Assembly (NCBI GenBank): GCA_949288095.1
Contig: CASEIX010000052.1
Coordinates: 1-39,553, forward strand
Direction: 5' to 3'
From: an uncultured Eubacteriales bacterium
Lineage (GTDB): Bacteria; Bacillota; Clostridia; TANB77; CAG-508
DNA length: 39,553 nucleotides
This document shows, in pieces, positions 16,836 through 25,719 of the stretch. Position numbers and translations under genes: made by a program. The notes beneath the pieces are model-generated. The model saw only the letters and a list, made by a program, of their open reading frames with translations, was not told the DNA's origin and searched no databases. Within the stretch, counting starts at the first letter, position 1. The number at the start of each line of letters is the position of its first letter.

Positions 16836-18497
16836 ATGACAGATATTGAAATTGCAAGAAATACAAAATTAGACAATATCGTAGATGTCGCAAAAAAAGT
16901 AGATGTAGAAGAAGAGGATTTAGAATTATATGGAAAATATAAAGCAAAATTTTCTTCAGAGTTATATGAAAAAGTAAAGAATAGAAAAGATGGAAAATTG
17001 ATATTAGTAACAGCAATTAGTCCAACACCATTAGGAGAAGGAAAAACAACCATGTCTATTGCCATTGCTGATGGATTAAGAAAAATTAATAAAAAATCTA
17101 TTTTAGCATTAAGAGAACCTTCTTTAGGACCTGTATTTGGAATCAAAGGTGGAGCAACAGGTGGAGGAAGAGTACAAGTGGCTCCGATGGAAGATATTAA
17201 TCTACATTTTACAGGAGATATTCATGCCATTACAGCTGCTAACAATTTATTAGCTAGTTTAATTGATAATCATATCTATTTCGGAAATGAATTAAAATTC
17301 AAAGAAGTTGTTTGGAAAAGATGTGTGGATTTAAATGATAGACAACTAAGAGTTGTAGAAACAGGACTTTCAGGAGAAAGCAAAATCGTACCAAGAAGAG
17401 ATAAATTTGATATCACAGTTGCTTCTGAAATTATGGCTGTTTTATGCTTATCAGAAAATATTAAAGATTTAAAAGAAAAATTAGGGAACATATTAATTGG
17501 ATATAATGAAGAAGATAAACCAATTTATGCAAAAGACTTAAATGCACAAGGTGCAATGGCAGTGTTATTAAAAGATGCTATTAAACCAAATTTAGTACAA
17601 ACTTTAGAACATACACCAGCAATTATTCATGGAGGACCATTTGCAAATATTGCTCATGGATGTAATAGTATTGCCGCAACAAAAATTGCTTTAAAATTAG
17701 CCGATTATACAGTTACAGAAGCAGGATTTGGTGCAGATTTAGGAGCAGAAAAATTCTTAGATATTAAATGTAGAAAAGCAGGAATTAAACCAGATGCAGT
17801 TGTGATTGTTGCAACAATAAAAGCATTGAAATATCATGGTGGAATTGAAAAAGATAAAATCCAAGAAGAAAATATTGAAGGTCTAGAAAAAGGATTAGAC
17901 AATCTATATAGACATATTTCTAATATCAAAGATAAATTTGGATTAAATGTCATTGTGGCAATTAATAGATTTAATTCAGATACAGAAGCAGAAATCGAGT
18001 GTCTAAGAAAACATTTGGAAGAAAAAGGAGTAGAATTAAGTTTAGTAGAAGGTTGGGCAAAAGGTGGAGAAGGCGCTATCGATATTGCTCAAAAATTAGT
18101 AGATTTAACAGAAAAAGAAGAAAACTTCCAATACATGTATGAGCTAAATGAAGGAATTAAAGAAAAAATAGAAAAAGTAGCAACAAAGATTTATGGAGCA
18201 AAAGGTGTTGTATTTGAAGAAGTAGCACAAAAAGAAATGAAGAGAATTGAAGAATTGGGATATGCAAATCTTCCAGTTTGTATTGCGAAAACACAATATT
18301 CTTTCTCAGATGATCCTAAAAATCTAGAATGTAAAGATGAATACAATATCACCATTAGAGATTTGGAATTAAAAACTGGCGCAGGCTTTATTGTAGCACT
18401 TGCAGGAAAAATTATGACAATGCCAGGATTACCAAGAGTACCAGCAGCAGAAAGTATTGATATAGACGAAAATGGAGAAGTAGTAGGAATTTTCTAA
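16836..18497 (+). CDS. fhs: Formate-tetrahydrofolate ligase
   Basis: A 553-residue enzyme that makes 10-formyl-THF from formate, THF and ATP, supplying purine synthesis, fMet-tRNA formation and, in acetogens, the methyl branch of acetyl-CoA synthesis. TPLGEGKTTMSIAIADGL is the ATP-binding loop (about residue 63), and GIKGGATGGGRVQVAPMEDI, GGPFANIAHGCNS and ITMPGLPRVPAAESID are signature segments. I start at the ATG at 16836, eight bases after AAAGGAG, rather than the GTG inside that site. It stands alone with its own terminator. Confidence 0.97.
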   Translation: MTDIEIARNTKLDNIVDVAKKVDVEEEDLELYGKYKAKFSSELYEKVKNRKDGKLILVTAISPTPLGEGKTTMSIAIADGLRKINKKSILALREPSLGPVFGIKGGATGGGRVQVAPMEDINLHFTGDIHAITAANNLLASLIDNHIYFGNELKFKEVVWKRCVDLNDRQLRVVETGLSGESKIVPRRDKFDITVASEIMAVLCLSENIKDLKEKLGNILIGYNEEDKPIYAKDLNAQGAMAVLLKDAIKPNLVQTLEHTPAIIHGGPFANIAHGCNSIAATKIALKLADYTVTEAGFGADLGAEKFLDIKCRKAGIKPDAVVIVATIKALKYHGGIEKDKIQEENIEGLEKGLDNLYRHISNIKDKFGLNVIVAINRFNSDTEAEIECLRKHLEEKGVELSLVEGWAKGGEGAIDIAQKLVDLTEKEENFQYMYELNEGIKEKIEKVATKIYGAKGVVFEEVAQKEMKRIEELGYANLPVCIAKTQYSFSDDPKNLECKDEYNITIRDLELKTGAGFIVALAGKIMTMPGLPRVPAAESIDIDENGEVVGIF

Positions 18498-18498
18498 A

Positions 18499-18530
18499 AG
18501 GAGTTCAATTTTGAACTTCTTTTTTCTTTT
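18499..18530 (+). terminator. Terminator after fhs
   Basis: AGTTCAA pairs with TTGAACT, with an extended G/T stem, followed by CTTTTTT. Confidence 0.75.
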
Positions 18531-18639
18531 GATTTTATTTATAATCAAATGTTATAAAACAACATATATTTATAGAAAAAAATATGGAAATATGATATAT
18601 CTATAGTAAATAGAAAAAAGAAAAGAGGAGAAAGTTATC

Positions 18640-19746
18640 ATGAAAGAAAGACATGCTGTACGTTGTTTTTTAGTTGAAAATGGAAAAGTTGTAGTGACGA
18701 GATATAAAGAGAAAAATCAAAAAGCAGGATATTATGAAATTCCAGGAGGAAAGATAGAAGAAAAGGAATATCCAAGAGATACAGCAATCAGAGAATTTAA
18801 AGAAGAAACAGGAATGGATATAAAAAATCTGACATATAAAGGAAAAATGACACTAGAATACCCAGATAGAAAATTTTATTTTGATCTTTTTCGAACCAAT
18901 ACATATGAAGGAACTCCACAAGATTTTGAGGAAAATACTTCTCAATGGATGGATATACCAGAATTATTAAGTAAAGAAAAACGATTAGCAACAATTCTTC
19001 TTTTAGAAGAGCCATATATTTCTTATCTATTAGATGATAAAAATAAAATAAATGTATTTGTAAAAGTAAATGAAGATGAGAATATATTAGATATAAAATT
19101 AGAAACGATTATTGATGAAATAAATCCAGAATTACAAAATTATATAGAAACAGAAATCTTTCCTTTGTATGAAAGAAATGAACCATCTCATGGTATTAAC
19201 CATATTCATACAGTTATTAACAGAAGTCTGAATATTGCAAAAGAATATGAAGTGAATAAAAATATGGTATATACAGTAGCTGCTTATCATGATTTAGGAC
19301 ATTATATAAATCCAAAAATACATGAAAAATTATCAGCAGATATTTTTATGAAAGATGACAAAATAAAGAAATGGTTTACGGAAGAAGAAATTCAAATTAT
19401 AAAAGAAGCTATTGAAGATCATAGAGCATCAAGTAATCATGAGCCTAGAAGTATATATGGAAAGATTGTTAGTACTGCAGATAGGACAATAAAAAGTATA
19501 GATGTTTCTATAAAAAGGGCATATATATATTATATCAATAATTTTCCTAGTATCCCTAAAAAGGAACGAATACAAAAAGTATATGAACATTTAAATGATA
19601 AATATGGACCTAATGGATATGCCAAAACATATTTATATGATGAAGAATTTGCAATAGCAAAAAAGAAATTTATAGAAGCATTAAGTGATAAAGATACATT
19701 TATAAAAAGAATAGAAAAGGTAATAGAACATATGGAGGAAAACTAA
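18640..19746 (+). CDS. Nudix-HD two-domain hydrolase
   Basis: A 368-residue fusion. The N-terminal Nudix domain (residues about 1-130) has the full box GGKIEEKEYPRDTAIREFKE plus ETGMDI. The C-terminal part (about 165-368) has an HD phosphohydrolase pattern: HGINHIHTVINRSLNIAKEY with metal-binding His, then AAYHDLGH, and later IEDHRASSNHEPRS and STADRTIKS. The domains could act in sequence on a nucleotide, for example Nudix cleavage followed by a phosphomonoester or cyclic nucleotide step; that is inference. ATG follows AGAGGAG. It is convergent with the peptidase fragment. Confidence 0.85.
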   Translation: MKERHAVRCFLVENGKVVVTRYKEKNQKAGYYEIPGGKIEEKEYPRDTAIREFKEETGMDIKNLTYKGKMTLEYPDRKFYFDLFRTNTYEGTPQDFEENTSQWMDIPELLSKEKRLATILLLEEPYISYLLDDKNKINVFVKVNEDENILDIKLETIIDEINPELQNYIETEIFPLYERNEPSHGINHIHTVINRSLNIAKEYEVNKNMVYTVAAYHDLGHYINPKIHEKLSADIFMKDDKIKKWFTEEEIQIIKEAIEDHRASSNHEPRSIYGKIVSTADRTIKSIDVSIKRAYIYYINNFPSIPKKERIQKVYEHLNDKYGPNGYAKTYLYDEEFAIAKKKFIEALSDKDTFIKRIEKVIEHMEEN

Positions 19747-19792
19747 TATGTATCTAAAAAAGGTGGATATAAAAGAACATGAATAAAAATAC

Positions 19793-19826
19793 AAAAAATA
19801 CTAAGTATTAAAACTTAGTATTTTTT
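19793..19826. terminator. Bidirectional terminator, Nudix-HD and M14 peptidase
   Basis: AAAAAATACTAAGT (19793-19806) and ACTTAGTATTTTTT (19813-19826) are perfect arms lying between the two convergent stop codons. Confidence 0.88.
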
Positions 19827-19827
19827 G

Positions 19828-20289
19828 TTATAAGACAGCACTTAATATTAAAACACCAATATTATCCTTATAAATTTCATCAAACTGTGAAAGTGGGAGA
19901 GGATTTTCTCCAATACCAGCTTCAATGGTATATCCAGGACGATTATAGTTTTGAATAAACCAATCCTTGTATCCTGCAAAACTAGAATTGTATGGCGTCT
20001 CGGCAAGTCTATATCCACTTGCTTCGGCTAATCTTTGACCAATTTCTAAACTATTTGGTGGATTGAAATTTTGAAATTGCCAATAAATTTCTTGCCCTTG
20101 TGTATGATAAGCAAGTACTAATTTAAAATCATGCATTAGAGTAAAATTATAAATGGCTAAAGCTTCTGGCTCTGTTAAAGGACCAAAACCAACAAAATCA
20201 CGAGGTGCAGGTTGAGTAAATCCTTGCGCATATTTAATTTCTTTGGCTTGTTCCCAACCAGCAGGAAATTGCAGATTCAAGTCTACACC
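19828..20289 (-). pseudogene. M14 peptidase, C-terminal fragment (interrupted gene)
   Basis: This is the C-terminal half of a zinc carboxypeptidase-like protein, 153 residues from the codon GGT at the break: GVDLNLQFPAGWEQAKEI and onward. It carries the third zinc ligand (LAYHTQGQ) and the catalytic Glu (YTIEAGIGENPL). The GVDLNxQFPAGWE wording resembles gamma-D-glutamyl-diamino acid peptidases (Bacillus YqgT and ENP1), which cut cell-wall stem peptides. It has no ribosome site of its own and cannot bind zinc properly alone. The missing N-terminal half is at 27466-27921 in the same orientation, so the gene was split by insertion of the element between them. Precise excision would restore it. 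Confidence 0.9.
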
Positions 20290-20309
20290 TGTGATGTTGA
20301 TTAACTTCC
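20268..20309. other. Left attachment site of the integrated element (attL)
   Basis: Peptidase coding sequence up to the CACC at 20286-20289 is followed by the element arm TGTGATGTTGATTAACTTCC (20290-20309). That arm is an imperfect inverted copy of the arm at the right end. The crossover is placed in CC (20288-20289). Confidence 0.82.
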
Positions 20310-20665
20310 ATATAAGAAAATTATAATAATGAAATATAAAAATATTTACAGAAACAAGGTGTTTTTAAGCATCTTGTACTTTTTATTTTTATATCTATAC
20401 GATAAATAGGACATACCCTATGCGATTTTTAGGACAGAGCTATGTCCTAAATGGGACAATATAATATTATAAGTATAATAAGATAGAGAGAGTATTAATT
20501 ATATATAAAATATTAAAAAATGTAAAATTTTTATTGACAAAAGAACAAATGTTTGATATAAATATAAAATAAGAAATTCGAAATAAATTAAATGGATATG
20601 AGTAGAAAAAAATCAAATTATATGATAGAATACATTTGATAATATGAATAAAAAGAGGTATAAAG
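20290..20665 (+). promoter_or_regulatory. Non-coding left end of element with hairpins
   Basis: I see no gene here. ACAAGGTG (20354-20361) pairs with CATCTTGT (20370-20377) followed by a T-rich run to 20390, a terminator-like hairpin that would shield the element from outside transcription. Further on, TAGGACAT (20407-20414) and ATGTCCTA (20442-20449) form an inverted repeat, with extra AGGACA and GGGACA copies between and after, possibly an operator upstream of the methyltransferase promoter. Confidence 0.55.
20534..20562 (+). promoter_or_regulatory. Promoter for the restriction-modification operon
   Basis: A perfect TTGACA (20534-20539), a 17-base spacer and TATAAA (20557-20562). The leader to the methyltransferase start would be about 97 bases. 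Confidence 0.75.
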
Positions 20666-21766
20666 ATGAGTTTGAAAACAATAGATTTATTTGCAGGTAT
20701 AGGTGGTATTCGCAAAGGTTTTGAAATGACAGGAAATTTTTCAAACGTATTATCTGCAGAAATTGATAAATATGCATGTGAAACTTATGCTCATTTATAC
20801 GGAGAAGATCCATATAATGATGTAACAAGTGAAGAATTTAAAAATAAGGTTGAAAAAACAAACTATGATGTATTATTAGGCGGATTTCCCTGTCAATCAT
20901 TTTCAATTGCAGGAAAAAAGGAGGGATTTAAAGATAAAACAAGAGGAACACTATTTTTTGATGTTGCAGATATTATTGATAGAACTAAACCTAAAGCTTT
21001 TCTTCTAGAAAATGTTGAAGGTATTATAACACATGATAGAGGAAGAACATTTGAAACAATAGTTGAAACCCTAGTAAATGATTTGGGTTATCACATGATA
21101 GGGGTTGAAGAGGGAATTGGAGGATATCTTAAAATTCATAAAGATGAAATAATAAGAAATACTAAAGATTTTGGATTGCCACAAAAGAGAGCTAGAGCTT
21201 ATATGATGGGATTTAGAAAGGACTTAATTCCAAATGGATATATATTTCCATCATTACCAAGAAAAAAAGAAAGAGTAATATATAAAAATTTATATGATTT
21301 ATTAGATAAAAAAGTGGATGAAAGATATTATCTGTCTGAATCATATTTGGAAACATTAAAAAGACATAGAAGTAAACATCAGGAGAAAGGGAATGGATTT
21401 GGATATGTTATAGTAAACGAAGGAGAAAATCCAATTTCAAACACTATTTTAGCGACGGGAGGTTCAGGAAAGGAAAGAAATTTAGTAAAACAACCTAATT
21501 ATACTTTGGGAGGTAAAATAGTAAAAAATAAGAAGTCGGAATTAAATTATGATGGGATTAGAGTTATGACACCAAACGAATGGGGAAAATTACAAGGGTT
21601 TATTGGTTACGGCTTTAAAGATGGAGAAAAAGAAAAATTTTCATTTCCAAAAGATGTTAGTGTAACACAACAATATAAGTTGTTTGGAAATTCTGTGTCC
21701 ATACCAGTAATTGAAGAGATGGCAAAATATATGTATAAAAGATTGGAGGAATTCAATGCAATTTAA
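20666..21766 (+). CDS. DNA (cytosine-5-) methyltransferase, probable CCGG specificity
   Basis: A 366-residue C5 methyltransferase. Motif I is DLFAGIGGIRKGFE (7-20), motif IV GGFPCQSFS carries the catalytic Cys (about 76), motif VI is ENVEGI (115-120), motif VIII is QKRARAYMMGFR, and motif X is GNSVSIPVIEEMA near the C-terminus. The variable target-recognition region is about residues 200-320. CCGG is inferred from the HpaII-like partner, not read from this protein. The methyltransferase comes first and overlaps the endonuclease gene by 11 bases, which lets protection start before cutting. Confidence 0.93.
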   Translation: MSLKTIDLFAGIGGIRKGFEMTGNFSNVLSAEIDKYACETYAHLYGEDPYNDVTSEEFKNKVEKTNYDVLLGGFPCQSFSIAGKKEGFKDKTRGTLFFDVADIIDRTKPKAFLLENVEGIITHDRGRTFETIVETLVNDLGYHMIGVEEGIGGYLKIHKDEIIRNTKDFGLPQKRARAYMMGFRKDLIPNGYIFPSLPRKKERVIYKNLYDLLDKKVDERYYLSESYLETLKRHRSKHQEKGNGFGYVIVNEGENPISNTILATGGSGKERNLVKQPNYTLGGKIVKNKKSELNYDGIRVMTPNEWGKLQGFIGYGFKDGEKEKFSFPKDVSVTQQYKLFGNSVSIPVIEEMAKYMYKRLEEFNAI

Positions 21767-22841
21767 TAGAGGAGAATGGTCTGAATTATATGCCTTATTA
21801 GAATTATTAGATAATCAAGACCTGAAGATAGTAGATGATAATTTAGAGATAATTGATGATAGCACTTTTAGAGTTATAGGATTATATGTTCAAAATAACA
21901 ACAACGAATATTACTTTGATATTAAAGGGATAAATGTAGATGTACTAAAAAATAATAAAGTTATTTCAAATGTTAAAAAAACAGAAATTCAAAAATATAA
22001 AGAAGTATTATTAGAAAAAATAATTAAGGAATTGCCTGGAAATGGTAGCTTTCCAATACAAGAAATGAAATATATTCTTGAAAAATTAACAGAAGGAAAT
22101 AAAATAAAATCATCATCGACTTCAAAAGAAGATATTAGTGCTAAATTAAAAGATAATAAATTAAATACAATTGTTAATAAGGTTGGATATAGTATAAAGT
22201 CTAGCCTAGGTAGTCCAGCAACATTATTGAATGCTTCGAACAATACAAATTTTAAATATTTAATAAAAGGTTTATCTGCTGAGGACATAGAAAAGGTAAA
22301 TAATATTAATACTAATACAAAATTAGTTGATAGATTAAAATATATGAAAGATAAGAATGCTGAAATAAAGTTTGATGAAGTTATAAGTAGTACAATGAGT
22401 CAAAATTTACAGATGATTGATTCGAGATTACCAGAGATATTAGCAGATTTACTACTAGCATCTTATGAAGCAAGAGAAAAAAATATAGGTAAACTATTGC
22501 ATTATGTATCTGAAAATAATATTTTGAATTATACTGGAAATTCAGAAATGTATTATAAAAAGAAAATAGGAGATTTTCTTTTAGCAGTTACATTGGGAAT
22601 GATGCCTGGTGTAATTTGGAATGGTGAATATGATGTTACTGGCGGAATAATTTTAGTTGAAAATGATGGAAAGATATTAGTTTTAGACGCTATTTATTAT
22701 AAAGAATATTTAGTAAAATATCTTATAAAAAACACTAAATTAGAATCACCAAGTTCATCTAGATATAAAATGTTTGATATTTATCCAGATAAAGGAGAAA
22801 ACTATTTTAATCTAAATTTACAAATAAGATTTATAAAATAA
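21756..22841 (+). CDS. HpaII-family type II restriction endonuclease
   Basis: A 361-residue protein. The N-terminal MQFNRGEWSELYALLELLDN, the central GYSIKSSLGSPATLLNAS, and the C-terminal DVTGGIILVENDGKI followed by YLIKNTKLESPSSSRYKM match my knowledge of the HpaII endonuclease family (RE_HpaII, PF09561), which cuts unmethylated CCGG. The start is the ATG at 21756, five bases after GGAGGA, inside the end of the methyltransferase gene. By eye only three CCGG sites occur in the window (about 7270, 28216, 30091), none in the element. Family assignment from memory is good but not certain. Confidence 0.72.
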   Translation: MQFNRGEWSELYALLELLDNQDLKIVDDNLEIIDDSTFRVIGLYVQNNNNEYYFDIKGINVDVLKNNKVISNVKKTEIQKYKEVLLEKIIKELPGNGSFPIQEMKYILEKLTEGNKIKSSSTSKEDISAKLKDNKLNTIVNKVGYSIKSSLGSPATLLNASNNTNFKYLIKGLSAEDIEKVNNINTNTKLVDRLKYMKDKNAEIKFDEVISSTMSQNLQMIDSRLPEILADLLLASYEAREKNIGKLLHYVSENNILNYTGNSEMYYKKKIGDFLLAVTLGMMPGVIWNGEYDVTGGIILVENDGKILVLDAIYYKEYLVKYLIKNTKLESPSSSRYKMFDIYPDKGENYFNLNLQIRFIK

Positions 22842-22858
22842 GAAATAAGTTACAAAAG

Positions 22859-22910
22859 AAAAGCAAAATAAAGAAGTGATATTTATATTACAGAATTATT
22901 TTGCTTTTTT
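22859..22910 (+). terminator. Terminator after the endonuclease gene
   Basis: AAAAGCAAAATAA (22859-22871) and TTATTTTGCTTTT (22896-22908) are perfect arms ending in T. It separates the restriction-modification pair from the next two genes. Confidence 0.82.
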
Positions 22911-22925
22911 GTTGGGAGAGAAATA

Positions 22926-23963
22926 ATGAATAAACTAAAAATATTAATAAAAATTGGAATTGAAATGTTATTGATGATATTTCTATATAGATTTGTATAT
23001 GAGTTTTGGGAAGGATTAAGCAATTTTAGGTGGATTTATTTAATTATAACTATATTATTAATTATATATAATAATTTAGAAAATATATTTCTTATATTTT
23101 CTAAAAATCAATTAAATAATAAAGAATTGTTTAATACATATTATATTAATTACCCTAAAGTGTATGAAATTGCAATGTTAATTAATAATAGAATAGGAAT
23201 AAAAGCAGAGGACTCATATAAACATGAAAAGCAACAAAAAGAAAGTTATGTTACGGATGGTTCAATCAATTTAAAAAGATTTAAAATAGGTACAAATTTA
23301 GGAAACGAATTGATAGAATCAACAAATCACGAGTATAAAGAATTCCAAGAAATTAAGAATACAAATTCTGTTTACTTACGTGAATTAATTAAAAAGTGTA
23401 AAGTAGTTAATACCTTAGATGGTTTAGAAAATGGTATGCTTATAAAAATTGATAATGTGGAACTAAGCATTATCAATGATGAGGAAATATTACAAGCTAA
23501 TTCAATAATTAGTGGAGCATTTAATGGAAATACTCTTAATACATATGCAAACGGACAAATATTAAAAGTTAATATTAATTCATTAAGTAATATAGTGCTA
23601 AAAGACTATAAGTATTATTTAATGTGTGGGAAGGATACTGAAAAATTTTATATAGATATTCCGATGAAGGCTGAAAAAGAATTTGAAAATGAATATTCAA
23701 TATATGATTTAGAAATAGGAAAGGTAAATATTATAGGAATATATAGAACTGATAAATATGATCCAAAAAATAAGACAACATTTTCAAAATTGCAGGAACT
23801 AGGAGATAGTACAAATGTTGGTTTAGATGAAATGAAATCTTCAAGAAAAGAAAGCAAAAAAAATAATAAAATAGAATTGAAAGAAGCACCATATATTGAT
23901 TTGATTGCAATTATTCAAGACTTAGAATTTAAAAATGAGGGGATTAAAGAAAGTGAAAAATAA
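22926..23963 (+). CDS. Membrane-anchored protein of unknown function (element cargo)
   Basis: A 345-residue protein. Two hydrophobic helices lie near the N-terminus (about residues 7-24 and 34-59), so the body should be cytoplasmic. The rest is a soluble alpha/beta region with ESYVTDGSINLKRFKIGTNL and a middle part (NTLDGLENGMLIKIDNVELS) that looks like a small beta domain, ending in a charged tail. I cannot name the family. It overlaps the ATPase gene that follows, so the two probably act together. Start follows GGGAGAG shortly after a terminator. Confidence 0.75.
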   Translation: MNKLKILIKIGIEMLLMIFLYRFVYEFWEGLSNFRWIYLIITILLIIYNNLENIFLIFSKNQLNNKELFNTYYINYPKVYEIAMLINNRIGIKAEDSYKHEKQQKESYVTDGSINLKRFKIGTNLGNELIESTNHEYKEFQEIKNTNSVYLRELIKKCKVVNTLDGLENGMLIKIDNVELSIINDEEILQANSIISGAFNGNTLNTYANGQILKVNINSLSNIVLKDYKYYLMCGKDTEKFYIDIPMKAEKEFENEYSIYDLEIGKVNIIGIYRTDKYDPKNKTTFSKLQELGDSTNVGLDEMKSSRKESKKNNKIELKEAPYIDLIAIIQDLEFKNEGIKESEK

Positions 23964-25110
23964 AATAATTTATACATTTACTGCTGAAAGATTGATTGAA
24001 TTTAAAGATAGAAATTTAGGTCAAATTATAAATTCTACCACTTATTTAAATAACTTAGATAATAAATTAGACTTAAAAAATGATTTTAATTATTATGTTG
24101 ATATTAGTAATTTATACAAAAGTAATATTGATATGAAAAATCTTCTTATTGAAAAAATATTAGCTAATTCATTTGCACAAGACAATATTTATATATTATT
24201 GGATGAAAACTCAAAATCGAAATTTAAAGAAGAGTTCATAACTTCTTTTGATGGATTTAAGACTATACAAACAATATATGGAGAAGGTAGAAATTACAAT
24301 ATAGATTTCATTACTATGAGCAATGAGAATTTAAAAGAATTAGGAAAATCTTTACAAAAAGATTTGATAGGACATGACAGATTTAAAGAAGATTTTTTGG
24401 AGAAGATTAAAAACTTTCCTATATTATACAAGCTCGATGAAATGAAAATATTTTCCCTATTAATTAATGGGAATCCAGGTGTAGGCAAAACCGAAGTAGC
24501 TAGAATATTGCACAAATCTTTATATCCAGATTCCAAAATGATAAAAATTAATTTAGGAAATTATAAAACTCAAGGAGCTCTTAATAGCTTAATTGGTTCG
24601 CCAATAGGATTTATAGGTAGTGAGAGAGGAGGAGAACTATCCAACAAGATAAGAAATAGCGATTCAAAAATTATCTTAATTGATGAATTAGAAAAAGCTG
24701 ATACGGACATTTTTAATTTCTTTTATGAATTATTAGAAGATGGAAAATTTACAGATTTAGTTGGAAATGAATATAATTTAAATGGATATCTTATTATTTT
24801 TACTACTAATTTATCAAAGGATAATTATAAAAACGTTTTACCTTTGCCTTTAATATCTAGAATTACTTTAAAATATATTTTTGAAGATCCAACAAGTATT
24901 GAAAAAAAGATATTTATACAAAAAAGAATAGAAGAAATATTAAAAAAGTATAATGAAAAAATAAAGAAACCTAAAATTGAGAAATCAGAAATAGAAAAAA
25001 ATATAGACTATAAAATAATTAATAATATTTTTGACTATAGAGTAATAAATAGGATAATTACTAATGCTTTAATAAAAGCATTAGAAGATTCTCAACGTAA
25101 AAAAAGATAA
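23935..25110 (+). CDS. Clp/HslU-like AAA+ ATPase (element cargo)
   Basis: A 391-residue protein. After an N-terminal region of about 140 residues without recognisable domain, an AAA+ module of the ClpA/B second-domain type follows: Walker A GNPGVGKT (179-186), GSPIGFIGSERGGEL as a pore-loop-like segment, Walker B KIILIDELEKAD (245-256), sensor 1 LIIFTTNLS, and SRITLKYIF at the arginine-finger position. It has no protease domain. The ATG at 23935 lies in the preceding gene; a GTG at 23953 with GAGGGG upstream is an alternative start. Pairing with a membrane protein in a restriction-modification element suggests a defence role, which is inference. Confidence 0.8.
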   Translation: MRGLKKVKNKIIYTFTAERLIEFKDRNLGQIINSTTYLNNLDNKLDLKNDFNYYVDISNLYKSNIDMKNLLIEKILANSFAQDNIYILLDENSKSKFKEEFITSFDGFKTIQTIYGEGRNYNIDFITMSNENLKELGKSLQKDLIGHDRFKEDFLEKIKNFPILYKLDEMKIFSLLINGNPGVGKTEVARILHKSLYPDSKMIKINLGNYKTQGALNSLIGSPIGFIGSERGGELSNKIRNSDSKIILIDELEKADTDIFNFFYELLEDGKFTDLVGNEYNLNGYLIIFTTNLSKDNYKNVLPLPLISRITLKYIFEDPTSIEKKIFIQKRIEEILKKYNEKIKKPKIEKSEIEKNIDYKIINNIFDYRVINRIITNALIKALEDSQRKKR

Positions 25111-25149
25111 TGTTTTATATTATAAAAAATGTAAATACTTAAAGCGTAG

Positions 25150-25291
25150 TTTTTCGTTAAAAACATTCTCCCAGCGGGTTAAAAGTTTTAGGAGAAAATT
25201 TCCTAAACAGCAAAAAGGGTGTCAAGACACCACGCTGGCGAGTATTGGGCAGTAGAAATGCCATACTATAGCTTTAATAAAAAATACTTGA
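25150..25291 (+). ncRNA. Candidate structured RNA (three-way junction plus hairpin)
   Basis: Nested pairing is clear. CCAGCG (25171-25176) pairs with CGCTGG (25233-25238) and encloses two hairpins, GTTTTAGGA/TCCTAAAC and GGTGTC-AA-GACACC (25218-25231). A further hairpin follows (AGTAT...GGCA with TGCC...ATACT, about 25241-25267), and GTTTTT/AAAAAC lies before. The region is richer in G and C than its surroundings and has no reading frame. It matches no RNA family I know. It could be a separate small RNA or a structured 3' end of the ATPase message. Confidence 0.6.
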
Positions 25292-25301
25292 AAATTTTCT
25301 T

Positions 25302-25342
25302 AAAAAAAGATTGTTAAATTTATAAATTAACAATCTTTTTTT
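25302..25342 (+). terminator. Strong terminator after structured RNA
   Basis: Sixteen perfect base pairs: AAAAAAAGATTGTTAA (25302-25317) with TTAACAATCTTTTTTT (25327-25342). Confidence 0.9.
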
Positions 25343-25524
25343 GTGCCCTTTTCTCTTTTTTTGTACCCATCTAAACAATAAATAATAAAAATAAAGTATA
25401 GTAGTGTCATAGCATAAAAACAGATTTAATATTTTAAAGAAATAGAATAAATCATAAATACAATTTTAAAATTATATGAATATCATTTTATTGTAATAAT
25501 AAATATTATTAAGAGGTGTATATT
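25343..25524 (+). other. Non-coding stretch before recombinase unit
   Basis: AT-rich sequence without an open frame. I see no clear promoter with a good -35 box. Together with the structured RNA it makes up the 415-base gap after the ATPase gene. Confidence 0.5.
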
Positions 25525-25674
25525 TTGAAAAAAGACGAGATAAAAATATACTGTAAATTTAATAAAACAAAACCATCAATAGATAAAGTAATTTGTAAAA
25601 TGTTTTATGATTTTTACGATAACAAAAAACTTCATAAAAATATTGAAAAAACAGCTGACAAAAATCAAAGATAA
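25525..25674 (+). CDS. Small protein upstream of serine recombinase
   Basis: A 49-residue protein from a TTG start, eight bases after AAGAGGTG: MKKDEIKIYCKFNKTKPSID, then KVICKMFYDFYDNKKL and a basic tail. Short proteins with a KxEIKIYCxF opening often precede large serine recombinases in clostridial elements; a helper or regulator role is inferred from position only. It ends 45 bases before the recombinase start. Confidence 0.65.
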   Translation: MKKDEIKIYCKFNKTKPSIDKVICKMFYDFYDNKKLHKNIEKTADKNQR

Positions 25675-25719
25675 GGTTAGAATAATTTTAATGTAAATAT
25701 TTTTATGGGAAGGAGTGGT

